Origin: an uncultured Rhizobiaceae group bacterium
GTDB taxonomy: Bacteria; Pseudomonadota; Alphaproteobacteria; Rhizobiales; Rhizobiaceae
Assembly (NCBI GenBank): GCA_937930845.1
Contig: CALHBJ010000006.1
Location: forward strand, 48,297-112,296
Length of the DNA: 64,000 nucleotides
Direction of reading: 5' to 3'
Part shown: piece by piece, positions 38,292 to 47,830 of the stretch
Position numbering within the stretch: position 1 is the first letter of the stretch
Layout: the number at the start of each line of letters is the position of its first letter
Notes under the pieces: model-generated
Seen by the model: only the letters and a program-made list of their open reading frames with translations
Told to the model about the DNA's origin: nothing
Database searches by the model: none
Program-made: the position numbers and the translations under genes

Positions 38292-39089
38292 ATGAGTGAT
38301 GTTTGGGAAATTTTGGCGTTGAAATATGCCGAGCGGAATACCCGGTCCCGCAATGACAGCTTTATCATTGATGACGACCACGCCAGCGATCACGATATGG
38401 ACTATTTCATATGGCTCCTGCGGTGTGGTGATCGCACGATCCTGGTGGATACGGGTTATGAACACGAAGAGGCGGCGCGGCGCGACAGGCCCATCCAACA
38501 AACACCGTCTGCCATGTTGGAAGCGATGGGCGTTTCGCCCGCCAGTATTGATACTGTGATCGTTACCCACCTCCATTATGACCACGCGGGTGGATTGCGA
38601 AATTATCCCAATGCCACCCTGCACATGCAGCCGTCTGAAATGGCCTTTGCGACTGGCCCTTGCATGTGCCACGATTTTATCCGCTTGCCGTTTACCGGCG
38701 AGCACGTGTGCGATGCTGTCAGAGCGCTCTATGCGGGCAGGCTGGTTTATACCCAGGGGTCCGGCGAAGTGGCTTCAGGCGTTGAAGTGCATCTGATTGG
38801 TGGTCACAGCCGTGGCCTGCAATGCGTGCGTGTGAGCACGCGCCGGGGATGGGTGGTATTGGCGTCTGACGCCAGTCATTATTATGAGAATTTCCAGTCC
38901 GGCAAACCGTTTCCCATCGTGGTCGATGTTCAGGAAATGCTGGACGGTTTTAGAACGATTGTCGATTTGGCGGACAGCCCGGCGCATGTCATTCCAGGGC
39001 ACGATCCGCTTGTTCGAACGCTGTATCCGCCTTTAACGGCTGGCGATGATCGCATCGTTCTACTTCACGCTGACCCGCTGGTTGTTTGA
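38292..39089 (+). CDS. MBL-fold N-acyl homoserine lactonase-like hydrolase
   Basis: THLHYDHAGG metal motif, GGHSRGLQCVRV, SDASHYYENF; AttM/AiiA-like layout. Confidence 0.85.
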   Translation: MSDVWEILALKYAERNTRSRNDSFIIDDDHASDHDMDYFIWLLRCGDRTILVDTGYEHEEAARRDRPIQQTPSAMLEAMGVSPASIDTVIVTHLHYDHAGGLRNYPNATLHMQPSEMAFATGPCMCHDFIRLPFTGEHVCDAVRALYAGRLVYTQGSGEVASGVEVHLIGGHSRGLQCVRVSTRRGWVVLASDASHYYENFQSGKPFPIVVDVQEMLDGFRTIVDLADSPAHVIPGHDPLVRTLYPPLTAGDDRIVLLHADPLVV

Positions 39090-39187
39090 TGCACAAGATG
39101 GTTTTTCATCCATCTGCGCGTGCAGGTGAATTGCAGAATTGTGGACACGGCTATGGCTGTGTCCTCCATGTGTGGTAACGCTGGGTC

Positions 39188-40591
39188 ATGAGTGAAACCG
39201 TCCCTTCCCAGATAGAAGAACAGCCGCCGATTGGGATCTACACCGAAGATGGTGTGGTGCGCGAAGAGGTTGTCGTCGCGCTTCAGAAGGCGGTGGAAGC
39301 GGGTAACTCCGACACGGTACGTGAAACATTCGTTGATCTGCACGAATCCGAAGTTGGCGACATCATTGAAGCGCTGCATGAGAATGCGCGCGGTGCCTGT
39401 GTTGAACTGGCTGGTGATGATTTCGATTTTGCCGCGCTGACCGAGGTTGAGGAATCAATTCGCGTCAACATTGTTGGCAATCTGGCGAACGACAAAGTTG
39501 CCAGCGCGGTGCGTGCCCTGGATTCCGATGATGCGGTTTATATTCTTGAAGATCTGTCGGATGACGAACGTGAGGAAATTCTTGCGCAAATTCCGTTTCA
39601 GGAACGGATACGCCTGCGCCGCTCGCTGGAATATCCTGAAGAAACTGCCGGTCGGCGTATGCAGACCGAGTTCATCGCCGTGCCGCCGTTTTGGACTGTT
39701 GGACAGGTGATCGACTATGTGCGGGCCGGTGAAGATTTGCCGGATCAGTTTTCGCAAATTTTCACCATTGATCCCACCTTTCGACTGTCGGGGACGTTGC
39801 CCCTGGATACCCTCATACGGGCCGGGCGCGATGTGGTTATTTCCAGTATTCAGGAAGACAATGCGCACCCAATTTTGGCCACGCTGGATCAGGAAGCGGC
39901 GGCGCAGGTTCTTGAACAATATGACCTGTTGTCCGCGCCAGTGATCGACGACAATGGACGCCTTGTGGGCGTGTTGACGATTGATGATGTGGTCGATGTG
40001 ATCCAGGAAGAGGCCGATGAGGACATCAAGCGTCTGGCCGGTGTTGGCAATGCGGAATTGTCCGATAGTGTTCAAAACATTGCCCGCTCGCGGATTGTCT
40101 GGCTGGCGATCAACCTGTTCACTGCCGTTTTGGCTTCCCTGGTGATCGGCCTGTTCGACGCGACGATTCAACAAATGGTGGCACTCGCCATTCTCATGCC
40201 CATTGTGGCCTCCATGGGTGGCAATGCGGGGACACAGACCATGACGGTGGCTGTGCGTGCGCTCGCGACCAAAGATATCGACACCTATAACGCGCGGCAA
40301 ATTGTGCGTAAGGAACTGATTGTGGGCTTGCTCAATGGCCTGTTATTCGCGGTCATTATGGGCGTGGTTGCTGGGTTCTGGTTTGGTATTCCTTCGCTGA
40401 GCATTGTCATTGCGGTTGCGATGGTTGTGAACATGGTGTTCGCCGCTGCTGCGGGCATTTTGATACCCATTGCATTGGATAAGGCTGGAGCCGACCCGGC
40501 GATTGCCTCTGGTGTTTTCGTCACAACCGTGACGGACGTGGTTGGCTTTTTCGCATTTCTTGGGCTGGCGGCCTGGTGGTTTGGCGTGTGA
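39188..40591 (+). CDS. mgtE: magnesium transporter MgtE
   Basis: MgtE N domain, CBS pair, C-terminal TM domain with ASMGGNAGTQTMTVAVRALA. Confidence 0.95.
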   Translation: MSETVPSQIEEQPPIGIYTEDGVVREEVVVALQKAVEAGNSDTVRETFVDLHESEVGDIIEALHENARGACVELAGDDFDFAALTEVEESIRVNIVGNLANDKVASAVRALDSDDAVYILEDLSDDEREEILAQIPFQERIRLRRSLEYPEETAGRRMQTEFIAVPPFWTVGQVIDYVRAGEDLPDQFSQIFTIDPTFRLSGTLPLDTLIRAGRDVVISSIQEDNAHPILATLDQEAAAQVLEQYDLLSAPVIDDNGRLVGVLTIDDVVDVIQEEADEDIKRLAGVGNAELSDSVQNIARSRIVWLAINLFTAVLASLVIGLFDATIQQMVALAILMPIVASMGGNAGTQTMTVAVRALATKDIDTYNARQIVRKELIVGLLNGLLFAVIMGVVAGFWFGIPSLSIVIAVAMVVNMVFAAAAGILIPIALDKAGADPAIASGVFVTTVTDVVGFFAFLGLAAWWFGV

Positions 40592-40652
40592 CATCAAGTC
40601 TCCAATCAGGTGACCGTCGAGCCGGAAAGCCGGGGGTTACGCTGCCCAAACG

Positions 40653-40683
40653 TTGACTTTTACGTAAATCAACCATCTAACTC
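40653..40683 (+). promoter_or_regulatory. MerR-type promoter: TTGACT -19 bp- TAACTC with dyad in the spacer
   Basis: GTTGACTTTTACGTAAATCAAC dyad (40652..40673), 28 bp upstream of the MerR ORF. Confidence 0.45.
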
Positions 40684-40710
40684 AGACTGGACTTCTTTGG
40701 GCAGAACCGC

Positions 40711-41097
40711 ATGCGTGAATACTATTCCATTACAGAGCTGACACGAGAGTTTGGTGTTTCAACGCGCACAATCCGGTTCTACGAAGATGAGGGTTTGATC
40801 AAGCCTGTGCGCCGCGGCCGCACGCGGCTGTTTCGGCCATCCGACCGAATATTGCTCCGACAAATTCTGCGCGGCAAACGGCTGGGGTTTTCCATTGCCG
40901 AAATTCGCGAGATCATCGAAGTATACAAAGCGCCTTCCGGTGAGGAGGGGCAGATTAAACTCATGGTTGATCTGATCAGTGAAAAACGCGCTGAACTTGA
41001 ACAGAAGCGCCGGGATATCGATGAGATCCTGCAAGAGCTGGATGCAGCGGAAGAAAACTGCATCGAACGGATGGCCGAGCTGCGCATCAGCCAATAG
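40711..41097 (+). CDS. MerR family transcriptional regulator (LiuR-like)
   Basis: YSITELTREFGVSTRTIRFYEDEGLIKPVRRGRTRLFRPSDRILLRQILRGKRLGFSIAEIREII. Confidence 0.9.
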   Translation: MREYYSITELTREFGVSTRTIRFYEDEGLIKPVRRGRTRLFRPSDRILLRQILRGKRLGFSIAEIREIIEVYKAPSGEEGQIKLMVDLISEKRAELEQKRRDIDEILQELDAAEENCIERMAELRISQ

Positions 41098-41159
41098 GGC
41101 CGATCATACACCGCTGAACAGCGCGTGTTTGCAATAGCGTTTCCAGATGTGACTGGCGC

Positions 41160-42428
41160 TTACAGATAGCTCAGCGCCACGCCTGCCAATGCACATAGGC
41201 CGAGCAGAAGCGGCATCCCCAATTTGAGTTTGAACAGGCCAAGTGCGGCCCCCAGCGCCAACAGGCATACCCGCCAGTCCAGGGTTGCCAAATCCGGCGC
41301 CCAGGTGCGTATTGGCCCGGTTGCAATTCTCTCCACGTTTTCAAAGAACACGTTTAAGGCAAACCAGATGGACAGGTTGAGGATGACCCCCACCACCGCT
41401 GCCGTGATGGCAGATAATGCGCCGGTCAATCGTGGTTGGGTTGCCAGCCAGTCAATGTAAGGCGCACCTGCAAATATCCATAGGAAGCAGGGGATAAAGG
41501 TTGCCCATAAAGTGACGAAAGCGGCCGCAGTGCCAAACCAAAAACCACCCTGCTTGTGGGCCGCCAGGAAGCCGACAAATTCTGTGACCAGAATAAGCGG
41601 GCCGGGCGTGGTTTCCGCCAGACCCAATCCATCCATCATTTCGCCTGCAGTCAGCCAGCCTGACTGTTGCACCGCGTCTTGCCCCATATAGGCCAATACC
41701 GCATAGGCCCCGCCGAAAGTTACAACAGCCAGTTTGGAAAAGAACAGGCCGATCTCATTGAGCAGTGAATTGGGCAATATGGCTCGTAACGCCAACAGGG
41801 GTGCCCACCAGATGACAAGCCACATGCCAATGGTGGTGAGGGTAGCAGTTGGTGATCTTAAGGGTTTGATTTCTTCCACGTTCGACCCAGGTTTGGCAAA
41901 ACAGAAGAAGCCAAACACAGCCGCTGAAACAACGATTAGCGGGTAGGACAGATCAAAGAAAAACAGTCCGATGAACGCCAAAGCTGCCATGGCCCAATGG
42001 GCAGCTCCGGCCAGAGCACGCTTCGCCACGCGCAGCAACGCCTGCAATACGATGACAATTACGGCGGCTTTGACACCTAAAAACAAGGCGTCCACGAGGG
42101 GCATATTTCCAAATGCAGCATAAAGCCCCGCCAGCACCAACATGACGATCGCACCTGGAATGACGAACAGGGCACCGGCAATCAGCCCGCCCAAAGTTCC
42201 GTGCATGCGCCAGCCGGCATAGGTGGCCATTTGCATTGCCTCCGGCCCAGGCAACAACATGCAAAATGACAGGGCATTGAGAAATTGTTGTTCGCTTTGC
42301 CATTTATGGCGTTCAACGATTTCGCTGTGCATGAGTGCGATTTGCGCAGCCGGTCCACCAAAGGACAGCAAGCCAATACGGGCCCAAACACGGGTCGCGC
42401 TGGCTAGGGAAACATTTGTATCAGTCAT
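41160..42428 (-). CDS. chrA: chromate efflux transporter ChrA
   Basis: SFGGPAAQIALMHSEIVERHKWQSEQQFLNALSFCMLLPGPEAMQMATYAGW and second CHR domain VTFGGAYAVLAYM. Confidence 0.95.
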   Translation of the reverse strand: MTDTNVSLASATRVWARIGLLSFGGPAAQIALMHSEIVERHKWQSEQQFLNALSFCMLLPGPEAMQMATYAGWRMHGTLGGLIAGALFVIPGAIVMLVLAGLYAAFGNMPLVDALFLGVKAAVIVIVLQALLRVAKRALAGAAHWAMAALAFIGLFFFDLSYPLIVVSAAVFGFFCFAKPGSNVEEIKPLRSPTATLTTIGMWLVIWWAPLLALRAILPNSLLNEIGLFFSKLAVVTFGGAYAVLAYMGQDAVQQSGWLTAGEMMDGLGLAETTPGPLILVTEFVGFLAAHKQGGFWFGTAAAFVTLWATFIPCFLWIFAGAPYIDWLATQPRLTGALSAITAAVVGVILNLSIWFALNVFFENVERIATGPIRTWAPDLATLDWRVCLLALGAALGLFKLKLGMPLLLGLCALAGVALSYL

Positions 42429-43234
42429 CGTGAGGTTGGCCAGTCATGGGTTTCGTCAAATGCATCGCGTGCCCAACGGTAAAATGCATCGTAAAGAAGC
42501 ATCCCGGCATCAAGCTGCGCCAGATCGTCCTTGTATAGACGCGATAAGCCAAGGGAAGCAGCCATGAGACCAGCAGCCTGTGGGGAAGAATCAATCTTGT
42601 CAGTATCTGCTGCACGGATGATTTCTGCCAGCCGGCGCAACCCTGTGAACTCAAGCTGCCATTCTGCAATCATCGTATCGAAGGTGCAGGTGTCGCCGCG
42701 ATGGCTCCAAAATGCGTCTTCGATATCAAAAGGGGTGGCATTGAATTTTTCGGCCACGGCCTCGACTTCTGCAGGGGCGACAAAAAGGAACCGGGCGCTG
42801 GGGTCAATGAAGCGGCGGATCAGCCATGGGCAGGCGATGCGATCGATCTTGGGCCGGTGCCGGGTAACCCAGGTCGTTCGGTTTTGAGAGTCCGTAGGCG
42901 GTATCGCTTTTGCTGGCACGAGAGGCAGCCCGGCATCGCGCCATGCGAATATTCCCCCTTCCAGATATTGAGCGTGAATGCCTTCCAACCTTAGCAAAGC
43001 TGCAACGCCTGCGCTGAGCTTCTTGCCCTTTTGGCAAATAACGATAATGGGCCCATCCCCCAGTTGCGGTGCCAATTCATCAATCAAGTTGTAGGGATGG
43101 CGAAACGAGGTCGGTATGAATCTGGGGTCGTCGTGAAAATCTTCATCGATGCAGACATCGACCAATTTGGGACAGTCGGGCGTGCCAATGAGGCGGGCCA
43201 ATTGGGAAACTGTAATCGTGTTTAGAGATGGCAT
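42425..43234 (-). CDS. rhodanese/ChrB-like chromate resistance fusion protein
   Basis: N-terminal rhodanese (PIIVICQKGKKLSAGVAALLR) fused to ChrB C-terminal domain (RPKIDRIACPWLIRRFIDPSARFLFV). Confidence 0.88.
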   Translation of the reverse strand: MPSLNTITVSQLARLIGTPDCPKLVDVCIDEDFHDDPRFIPTSFRHPYNLIDELAPQLGDGPIIVICQKGKKLSAGVAALLRLEGIHAQYLEGGIFAWRDAGLPLVPAKAIPPTDSQNRTTWVTRHRPKIDRIACPWLIRRFIDPSARFLFVAPAEVEAVAEKFNATPFDIEDAFWSHRGDTCTFDTMIAEWQLEFTGLRRLAEIIRAADTDKIDSSPQAAGLMAASLGLSRLYKDDLAQLDAGMLLYDAFYRWARDAFDETHDWPTSR

Positions 43235-43358
43235 AGTGCATCCTTTCTCTGACCTGAGTGGATGCGATACTTGGGCCTTGGCCTCACGGGGCGTTCGCGG
43301 ACCCCTTGGCTTTATTGGTATCTTCGGCTGCAGCGCAGGTCAAGCGGACGGCGTCGCC

Positions 43359-43799
43359 TTAGATGCGCTTGGCGGTGGCGACGGCGTTTGAAAACGTGCT
43401 TGTGCGGGTCAGCTCTTCGGCGATGATGGGTGGGGTGCCGCGGGCAATCATACGCTGGAATATGCGTGTGGCGGTTTTCCCCGTAACCTTTGCATCATAG
43501 GGGAGGGAGGCGCTGCTGGCCCGATTGAACAAAGCTGCTTCACGGAAGGTGCCGCTGTTGGGTGCTGCATTTTCAAAGCCGGGGCAATTGTTCACAATCG
43601 ACAATACTTGTTTGTTCTCACGTTCTGCGGTGATGCGAAACGCCTCGTTCAACAATTGGCATTCTGCCTGAATGGCCAGAGTCTTGTTGGACGGTGCCGC
43701 ATTCGCCTTTGGCGCTGCCTGTTGCACAGAGGGCGAGCAAGCGCTCAACAATACCATTGCCCCAATGAGTGCGGGGGGGATCATGATTGATTTGGACAT
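43359..43799 (-). CDS. hypothetical lipoprotein
   Basis: Lipobox ALIGAMVLLSAC at N-terminus. Confidence 0.65.
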   Translation of the reverse strand: MSKSIMIPPALIGAMVLLSACSPSVQQAAPKANAAPSNKTLAIQAECQLLNEAFRITAERENKQVLSIVNNCPGFENAAPNSGTFREAALFNRASSASLPYDAKVTGKTATRIFQRMIARGTPPIIAEELTRTSTFSNAVATAKRI

Positions 43800-43868
43800 G
43801 TTTTCCTCAATGGTGAGCGCTGTTTAATTTTGGCGCAAAAAGACGGGTCATCTTGCTGGCTATGTGCC

Positions 43869-44345
43869 TTAGACCCAACGGCGCACAGATTTGCAATAGT
43901 CTCTCCAGCGGTCGCCGAACAGGGCTTCCATGTGTTTCTCTTCACGCTTTATGGCCAGCTCGCCCAGCAAAAAGAACAACACCGCGCCACCGATCAAGTA
44001 CCAGCGACTGCCCAGCAGAAAGCCGAACCCAACTGTCAGCATGACATTGGCCACATAGATGGGGTTGCGAGAATGGGCAAATGGCCCGTTCATCAGCAAA
44101 TCGGTGGCGGCCTTGTGGGGCAACATGTTGGCGTTGTGTTTGCGGAAAACTGTATAGGCCCACACATCCAGGGCAATGGCGCAAACCAGCAGAAACAGAC
44201 CCGTGCCCCGCATGAAAGTGCTCACCTGATCGGCTTCCCAGCCCAGTGGCAAATACCGGTCGAGCAGCCAACACAGCGCCAGCATTCCCAAGGTCAAGAT
44301 TGGCGGCAGTGGATAGCGGTTTGGTCGCTCCTTGAAGTCGTTCAT
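43869..44345 (-). CDS. isoprenylcysteine carboxyl methyltransferase (ICMT)-like membrane protein
   Basis: LLMNGPFAHSRNPIYVANVMLTVGFGFLLGS..EEKHMEALFGDRWRDYCKSVRRW. Confidence 0.88.
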   Translation of the reverse strand: MNDFKERPNRYPLPPILTLGMLALCWLLDRYLPLGWEADQVSTFMRGTGLFLLVCAIALDVWAYTVFRKHNANMLPHKAATDLLMNGPFAHSRNPIYVANVMLTVGFGFLLGSRWYLIGGAVLFFLLGELAIKREEKHMEALFGDRWRDYCKSVRRWV

Positions 44346-44460
44346 GGGGTTCCCGGCTCCTCATCATCTTCGTTCCTTCGTAGGGCAAACTTCTTCGGCC
44401 CGCCAGAATTTTTATGTGACTATATTGACACGTGACTAAATAGTAACATATATGAAAACT

Positions 44461-45246
44461 ATGGACGCGATATTCAAAGCTCTCGGCGACGACACAAGGC
44501 GGAAAATTCTCGACACGCTGCACCGTAAAAACGGGCAGACCCTGTCGGAACTGGAAGCCGGTGTGGCCGATGCCGGGTTCGAGATGACCCGGTTTGGCGT
44601 GATGAAGCATTTAAAGGTCCTGGAAGCTGCCAACCTTGTGGTGAGCCGCAAGGAGGGTCGCTTCAAATATCACTACCTGAACGCGATTCCTTTGCAGGAG
44701 GTCATCGACCGCTGGATCGAGCCGCTCACTCAAAAACCCCTGGCGCGGGCAGCGCTTAATCTGAAATCACTTCTGGAAGGAGAAACTGTGATGAATACTT
44801 CAACCGAAACCAAACCCGACTTCGTGCTCGAAACCTATATCAAAACAACGCCGGAAAAATTATGGGATGCGCTGACCAATGGCGAGCTTTCCCGGCATTA
44901 TTTTCAGGGACAGGCGAGTGTGAAGTGCGATTTCAAAAAAGGGTCTCCCTATCTCTACACATCGGGCGAAGGCAATGAGATGCTGGGCGGGGAAATTATT
45001 GACGTGGAACCAATGAAGCGGCTGGAAATGAGTTTTGTGCCGGTCTGGATGGACAAGAAAGACGTGCCCGATTCCCGCAACGTGTATGAGATTGAACAGG
45101 CGGGTGAAACCTGCAAGCTCACGATCATGCATTTCGGCGTCACTGAGCAACTTGAAGGTGTGAGAAAAGGCTGGTCGCAAATTGCCGCGCGTTTGAAGTC
45201 TTATCTTGAAACCGGACAGGCACTGGACCTGTCAGCGCATAATTGA
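44461..45246 (+). CDS. ArsR-family HTH fused to SRPBCC (AHSA1-like) domain
   Basis: N-terminal AIFKALGDDTRRKILDTLHRK..VMKHLKVLEAANLVVSRKEGRFKYHYLN; C-terminal IKTTPEKLWDALTNGELSRHYF. ORF-track ATG is 44452. Confidence 0.88.
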   Translation: MDAIFKALGDDTRRKILDTLHRKNGQTLSELEAGVADAGFEMTRFGVMKHLKVLEAANLVVSRKEGRFKYHYLNAIPLQEVIDRWIEPLTQKPLARAALNLKSLLEGETVMNTSTETKPDFVLETYIKTTPEKLWDALTNGELSRHYFQGQASVKCDFKKGSPYLYTSGEGNEMLGGEIIDVEPMKRLEMSFVPVWMDKKDVPDSRNVYEIEQAGETCKLTIMHFGVTEQLEGVRKGWSQIAARLKSYLETGQALDLSAHN

Positions 45247-45318
45247 TCCCCATTCTTGCAGAACAGGCGATTGCGGTCGCCTGTTCCAAACCCGTATGCA
45301 TCGCCGTGCGGTCTGATC

Positions 45319-45933
45319 TTATTGGGTGAGCCGGTGAGCCTTGGGCACGAAGAATACATAATCATCGCTGGCTTTGGCGGCATGGCAGGCGTGGCAATAT
45401 TCCACCAGTTCCGGTTCTGCGCCCGTGGTGTCTCCAAACAATGTTCCATCTGGTAATACGACAAAATAGCGCCAGTCAGCAGTATCGGGGTTGGCTCCCG
45501 CCACCAGTTTTTCCATACCAAACATGGCACCTGGAAAAATCTTGTTGTCGCTGGTGACCGTGATCGCGTCCTTGGCGAAAACGGCACCCACAGGATACTT
45601 TTCCCCTTTGGCGAGTTTGCCATAGGCGCTGGCTTTGTCATTGGCAAAATTGTTGACAAATCGCTGGCCATGGGTGGCTGATACATAAGGGGCTGAATTG
45701 TAACGGGTCCAGGACTGGTAGTCCTTAATCTCGACCAGTTCAGCCAATGCATAATTGTCCGCCATACGCTGGCGAATCTGATCATAGATCCTGTTAGCAT
45801 CAGCGCCCGAAAGGGTGGCGGGGTTTTTGACCGTAACATGACCAGATTCCACCGTTTGCTGCGCCAGTGATGCCCCCAAGGTCAATAGCAACAACACTGC
45901 CGACGCCAATGCGGTTTGAAACATGTTGGTCAT
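45319..45933 (-). CDS. cytochrome P460 family protein
   Basis: Signal peptide; single CxxCH motif (EYCHACHAAKASDDYVFF) near the C-terminus. Confidence 0.82.
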   Translation of the reverse strand: MTNMFQTALASAVLLLLTLGASLAQQTVESGHVTVKNPATLSGADANRIYDQIRQRMADNYALAELVEIKDYQSWTRYNSAPYVSATHGQRFVNNFANDKASAYGKLAKGEKYPVGAVFAKDAITVTSDNKIFPGAMFGMEKLVAGANPDTADWRYFVVLPDGTLFGDTTGAEPELVEYCHACHAAKASDDYVFFVPKAHRLTQ

Positions 45934-46108
45934 GCGAACTCCCTGAACCTGCCCAAAACTGGACAAAGTCTAGGGGGTCGCGACGTGTAAGTCTTTAATT
46001 ACACAGTCAACATCACCTAATTGTGCTTGGTCCGTTTGAGGCCCCATGTTCAGCAATCCCAACATGGGCTAGTCTCGCCATCGAATCCAAACAATCGGGA
46101 CGCCACTG

Positions 46109-46555
46109 ATGAGCCTGACTATCCGCCCGCTGGAAGCTGGAGACTATGATGCCTGGTATCCCCTTTGGCAGGGGTATCTGACGTTTTATAAATCCGAAGT
46201 TGCCGACGATGTGACGAAAAATACGTTCGCCCGTATCGTCGATCCCGGTGGTGACATATTCGGGTTTGCAGCCCTCGATGAAGCGGGGCAGCTGGTGGGT
46301 TTTGTCACCTATCTTTTCCATCCATTCACGTGGTCGAACGAACCACGTTGTTATCTGGGTGATCTGTTCACATTGCCAAAAATGCGCGGTGAGGGGGTTG
46401 GGCGCCGTTTGATCGATGCGGTTTGTGATGCGGCAAAGGCCCAGGGCGCTACGCAGGTATATTGGATGACCCAAGAGTTCAACTATCAAGGCCGCACGCT
46501 TTATGACAAGGTTGCCGAGAAAACGGATTTCATCAAATACGCAAAGAATATCTGA
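46109..46555 (+). CDS. GNAT family N-acetyltransferase
   Basis: MSLTIRPLEAGDYDAWYPLWQGYLTFY..CYLGDLFTLPKMRGEGVGRRLIDAV. Confidence 0.9.
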   Translation: MSLTIRPLEAGDYDAWYPLWQGYLTFYKSEVADDVTKNTFARIVDPGGDIFGFAALDEAGQLVGFVTYLFHPFTWSNEPRCYLGDLFTLPKMRGEGVGRRLIDAVCDAAKAQGATQVYWMTQEFNYQGRTLYDKVAEKTDFIKYAKNI

Positions 46556-46558
46556 CCC

Positions 46559-47731
46559 ATGATTCCCAACGACGTTCCCACCTTCAATTTCAACCTTGGC
46601 GAAGAGGCCGACATGCTGCGCGACAGTGTGCGGTCATTTTCCCAGGACCGCATCGCGCCGCTTGCCGACAAGATTGACCGCGAAGACTGGTTCCCGCGCG
46701 AATTGTGGCCGGAAATGGGGGCGCTGGGTCTGCATGGCATTACCGTGCCTGAAGAATGGGGCGGGGTGGGGCTCGGCTATCTGGAACATTGCATTGCCAT
46801 GGAAGAAGTCAGCCGTGCCTCCGCGTCTGTTGGCCTTTCCTACGGGGCGCATTCAAATCTGTGCGTCAATCAATTGTCCCGCTGGGGCAATGACGATCAA
46901 AAGGGGCGGTATCTGGAAAAGCTTGTCACGGGCGAGCATCTAGGTGCCCTGGCGATGAGCGAGCCGGGGGCCGGTTCCGATGTGGTGTCGATGAAATTGA
47001 GGGCCGACAAAAAAGGTGACCGCTATGTGCTGAACGGTTCGAAATTCTGGATCACCAATGCGCCGCAAGCTGATACGCTGATTGTCTATGCCAAGACCGA
47101 TATGCAGGCCGGATCAAAAGGGATCACGGCTTTCTTGATTGAGAAAGATTACCCAGGATTCTCCATTGCACAAAAGCTCGACAAGCTGGGCATGCGCGGG
47201 TCGGAGACCGGCGAACTGGTATTCGACAATTGCGAAGTGCCGCAGGAGAATGTTCTTGGCAAATTGAATGGCGGAGCTGCGGTTTTGATGTCCGGGCTGG
47301 ACTATGAACGCACCGTCCTTTCAGCGGGCCCGTTGGGGATCATGCAGGCAGCGATGGATATCGTTTTGCCGTATATTCATGAGCGCAAGCAATTTGGCCA
47401 ATCGATCGGTGAGTTTCAGTTGGTGCAGGGCAAAGTGGCGGACATGTATGTGGGGATGAATGCGACGCGCGCTTATGTCTATGCCGTGGCGCAGGCCTGT
47501 GACCGGGGGGAAACCACACGCGAAGATGCCGCCGGTGCCATCCTGTATGCGGCTGAAAAAGCCACGAAGATAGCGCTGGATGCAATTCAGTTATTGGGCG
47601 GCAACGGGTATATCAACGACACGGCAACCGGCCGTTTGTTGCGCGATGCCAAGCTTTATGAAATCGGCGCGGGCACCAGTGAAATTCGCCGCATGTTGAT
47701 TGGTCGGGAATTGTTCAACAAAACGGCTTAG
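46559..47731 (+). CDS. ivd: isovaleryl-CoA dehydrogenase
   Basis: 390 aa acyl-CoA dehydrogenase; [61 protein letters not shown]-like active-site Glu region ([19 protein letters not shown]). Confidence 0.92.
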   Translation: MIPNDVPTFNFNLGEEADMLRDSVRSFSQDRIAPLADKIDREDWFPRELWPEMGALGLHGITVPEEWGGVGLGYLEHCIAMEEVSRASASVGLSYGAHSNLCVNQLSRWGNDDQKGRYLEKLVTGEHLGALAMSEPGAGSDVVSMKLRADKKGDRYVLNGSKFWITNAPQADTLIVYAKTDMQAGSKGITAFLIEKDYPGFSIAQKLDKLGMRGSETGELVFDNCEVPQENVLGKLNGGAAVLMSGLDYERTVLSAGPLGIMQAAMDIVLPYIHERKQFGQSIGEFQLVQGKVADMYVGMNATRAYVYAVAQACDRGETTREDAAGAILYAAEKATKIALDAIQLLGGNGYINDTATGRLLRDAKLYEIGAGTSEIRRMLIGRELFNKTA

Positions 47732-47830
47732 CTGCGCTCAACCGATGATTAACCACGGATGCAAATCGCGCCCGTGGTGTGTTCAACTTATAAATCGGTT
47801 GATGATAACATGTGTCCCAGAGGTTGGGAC

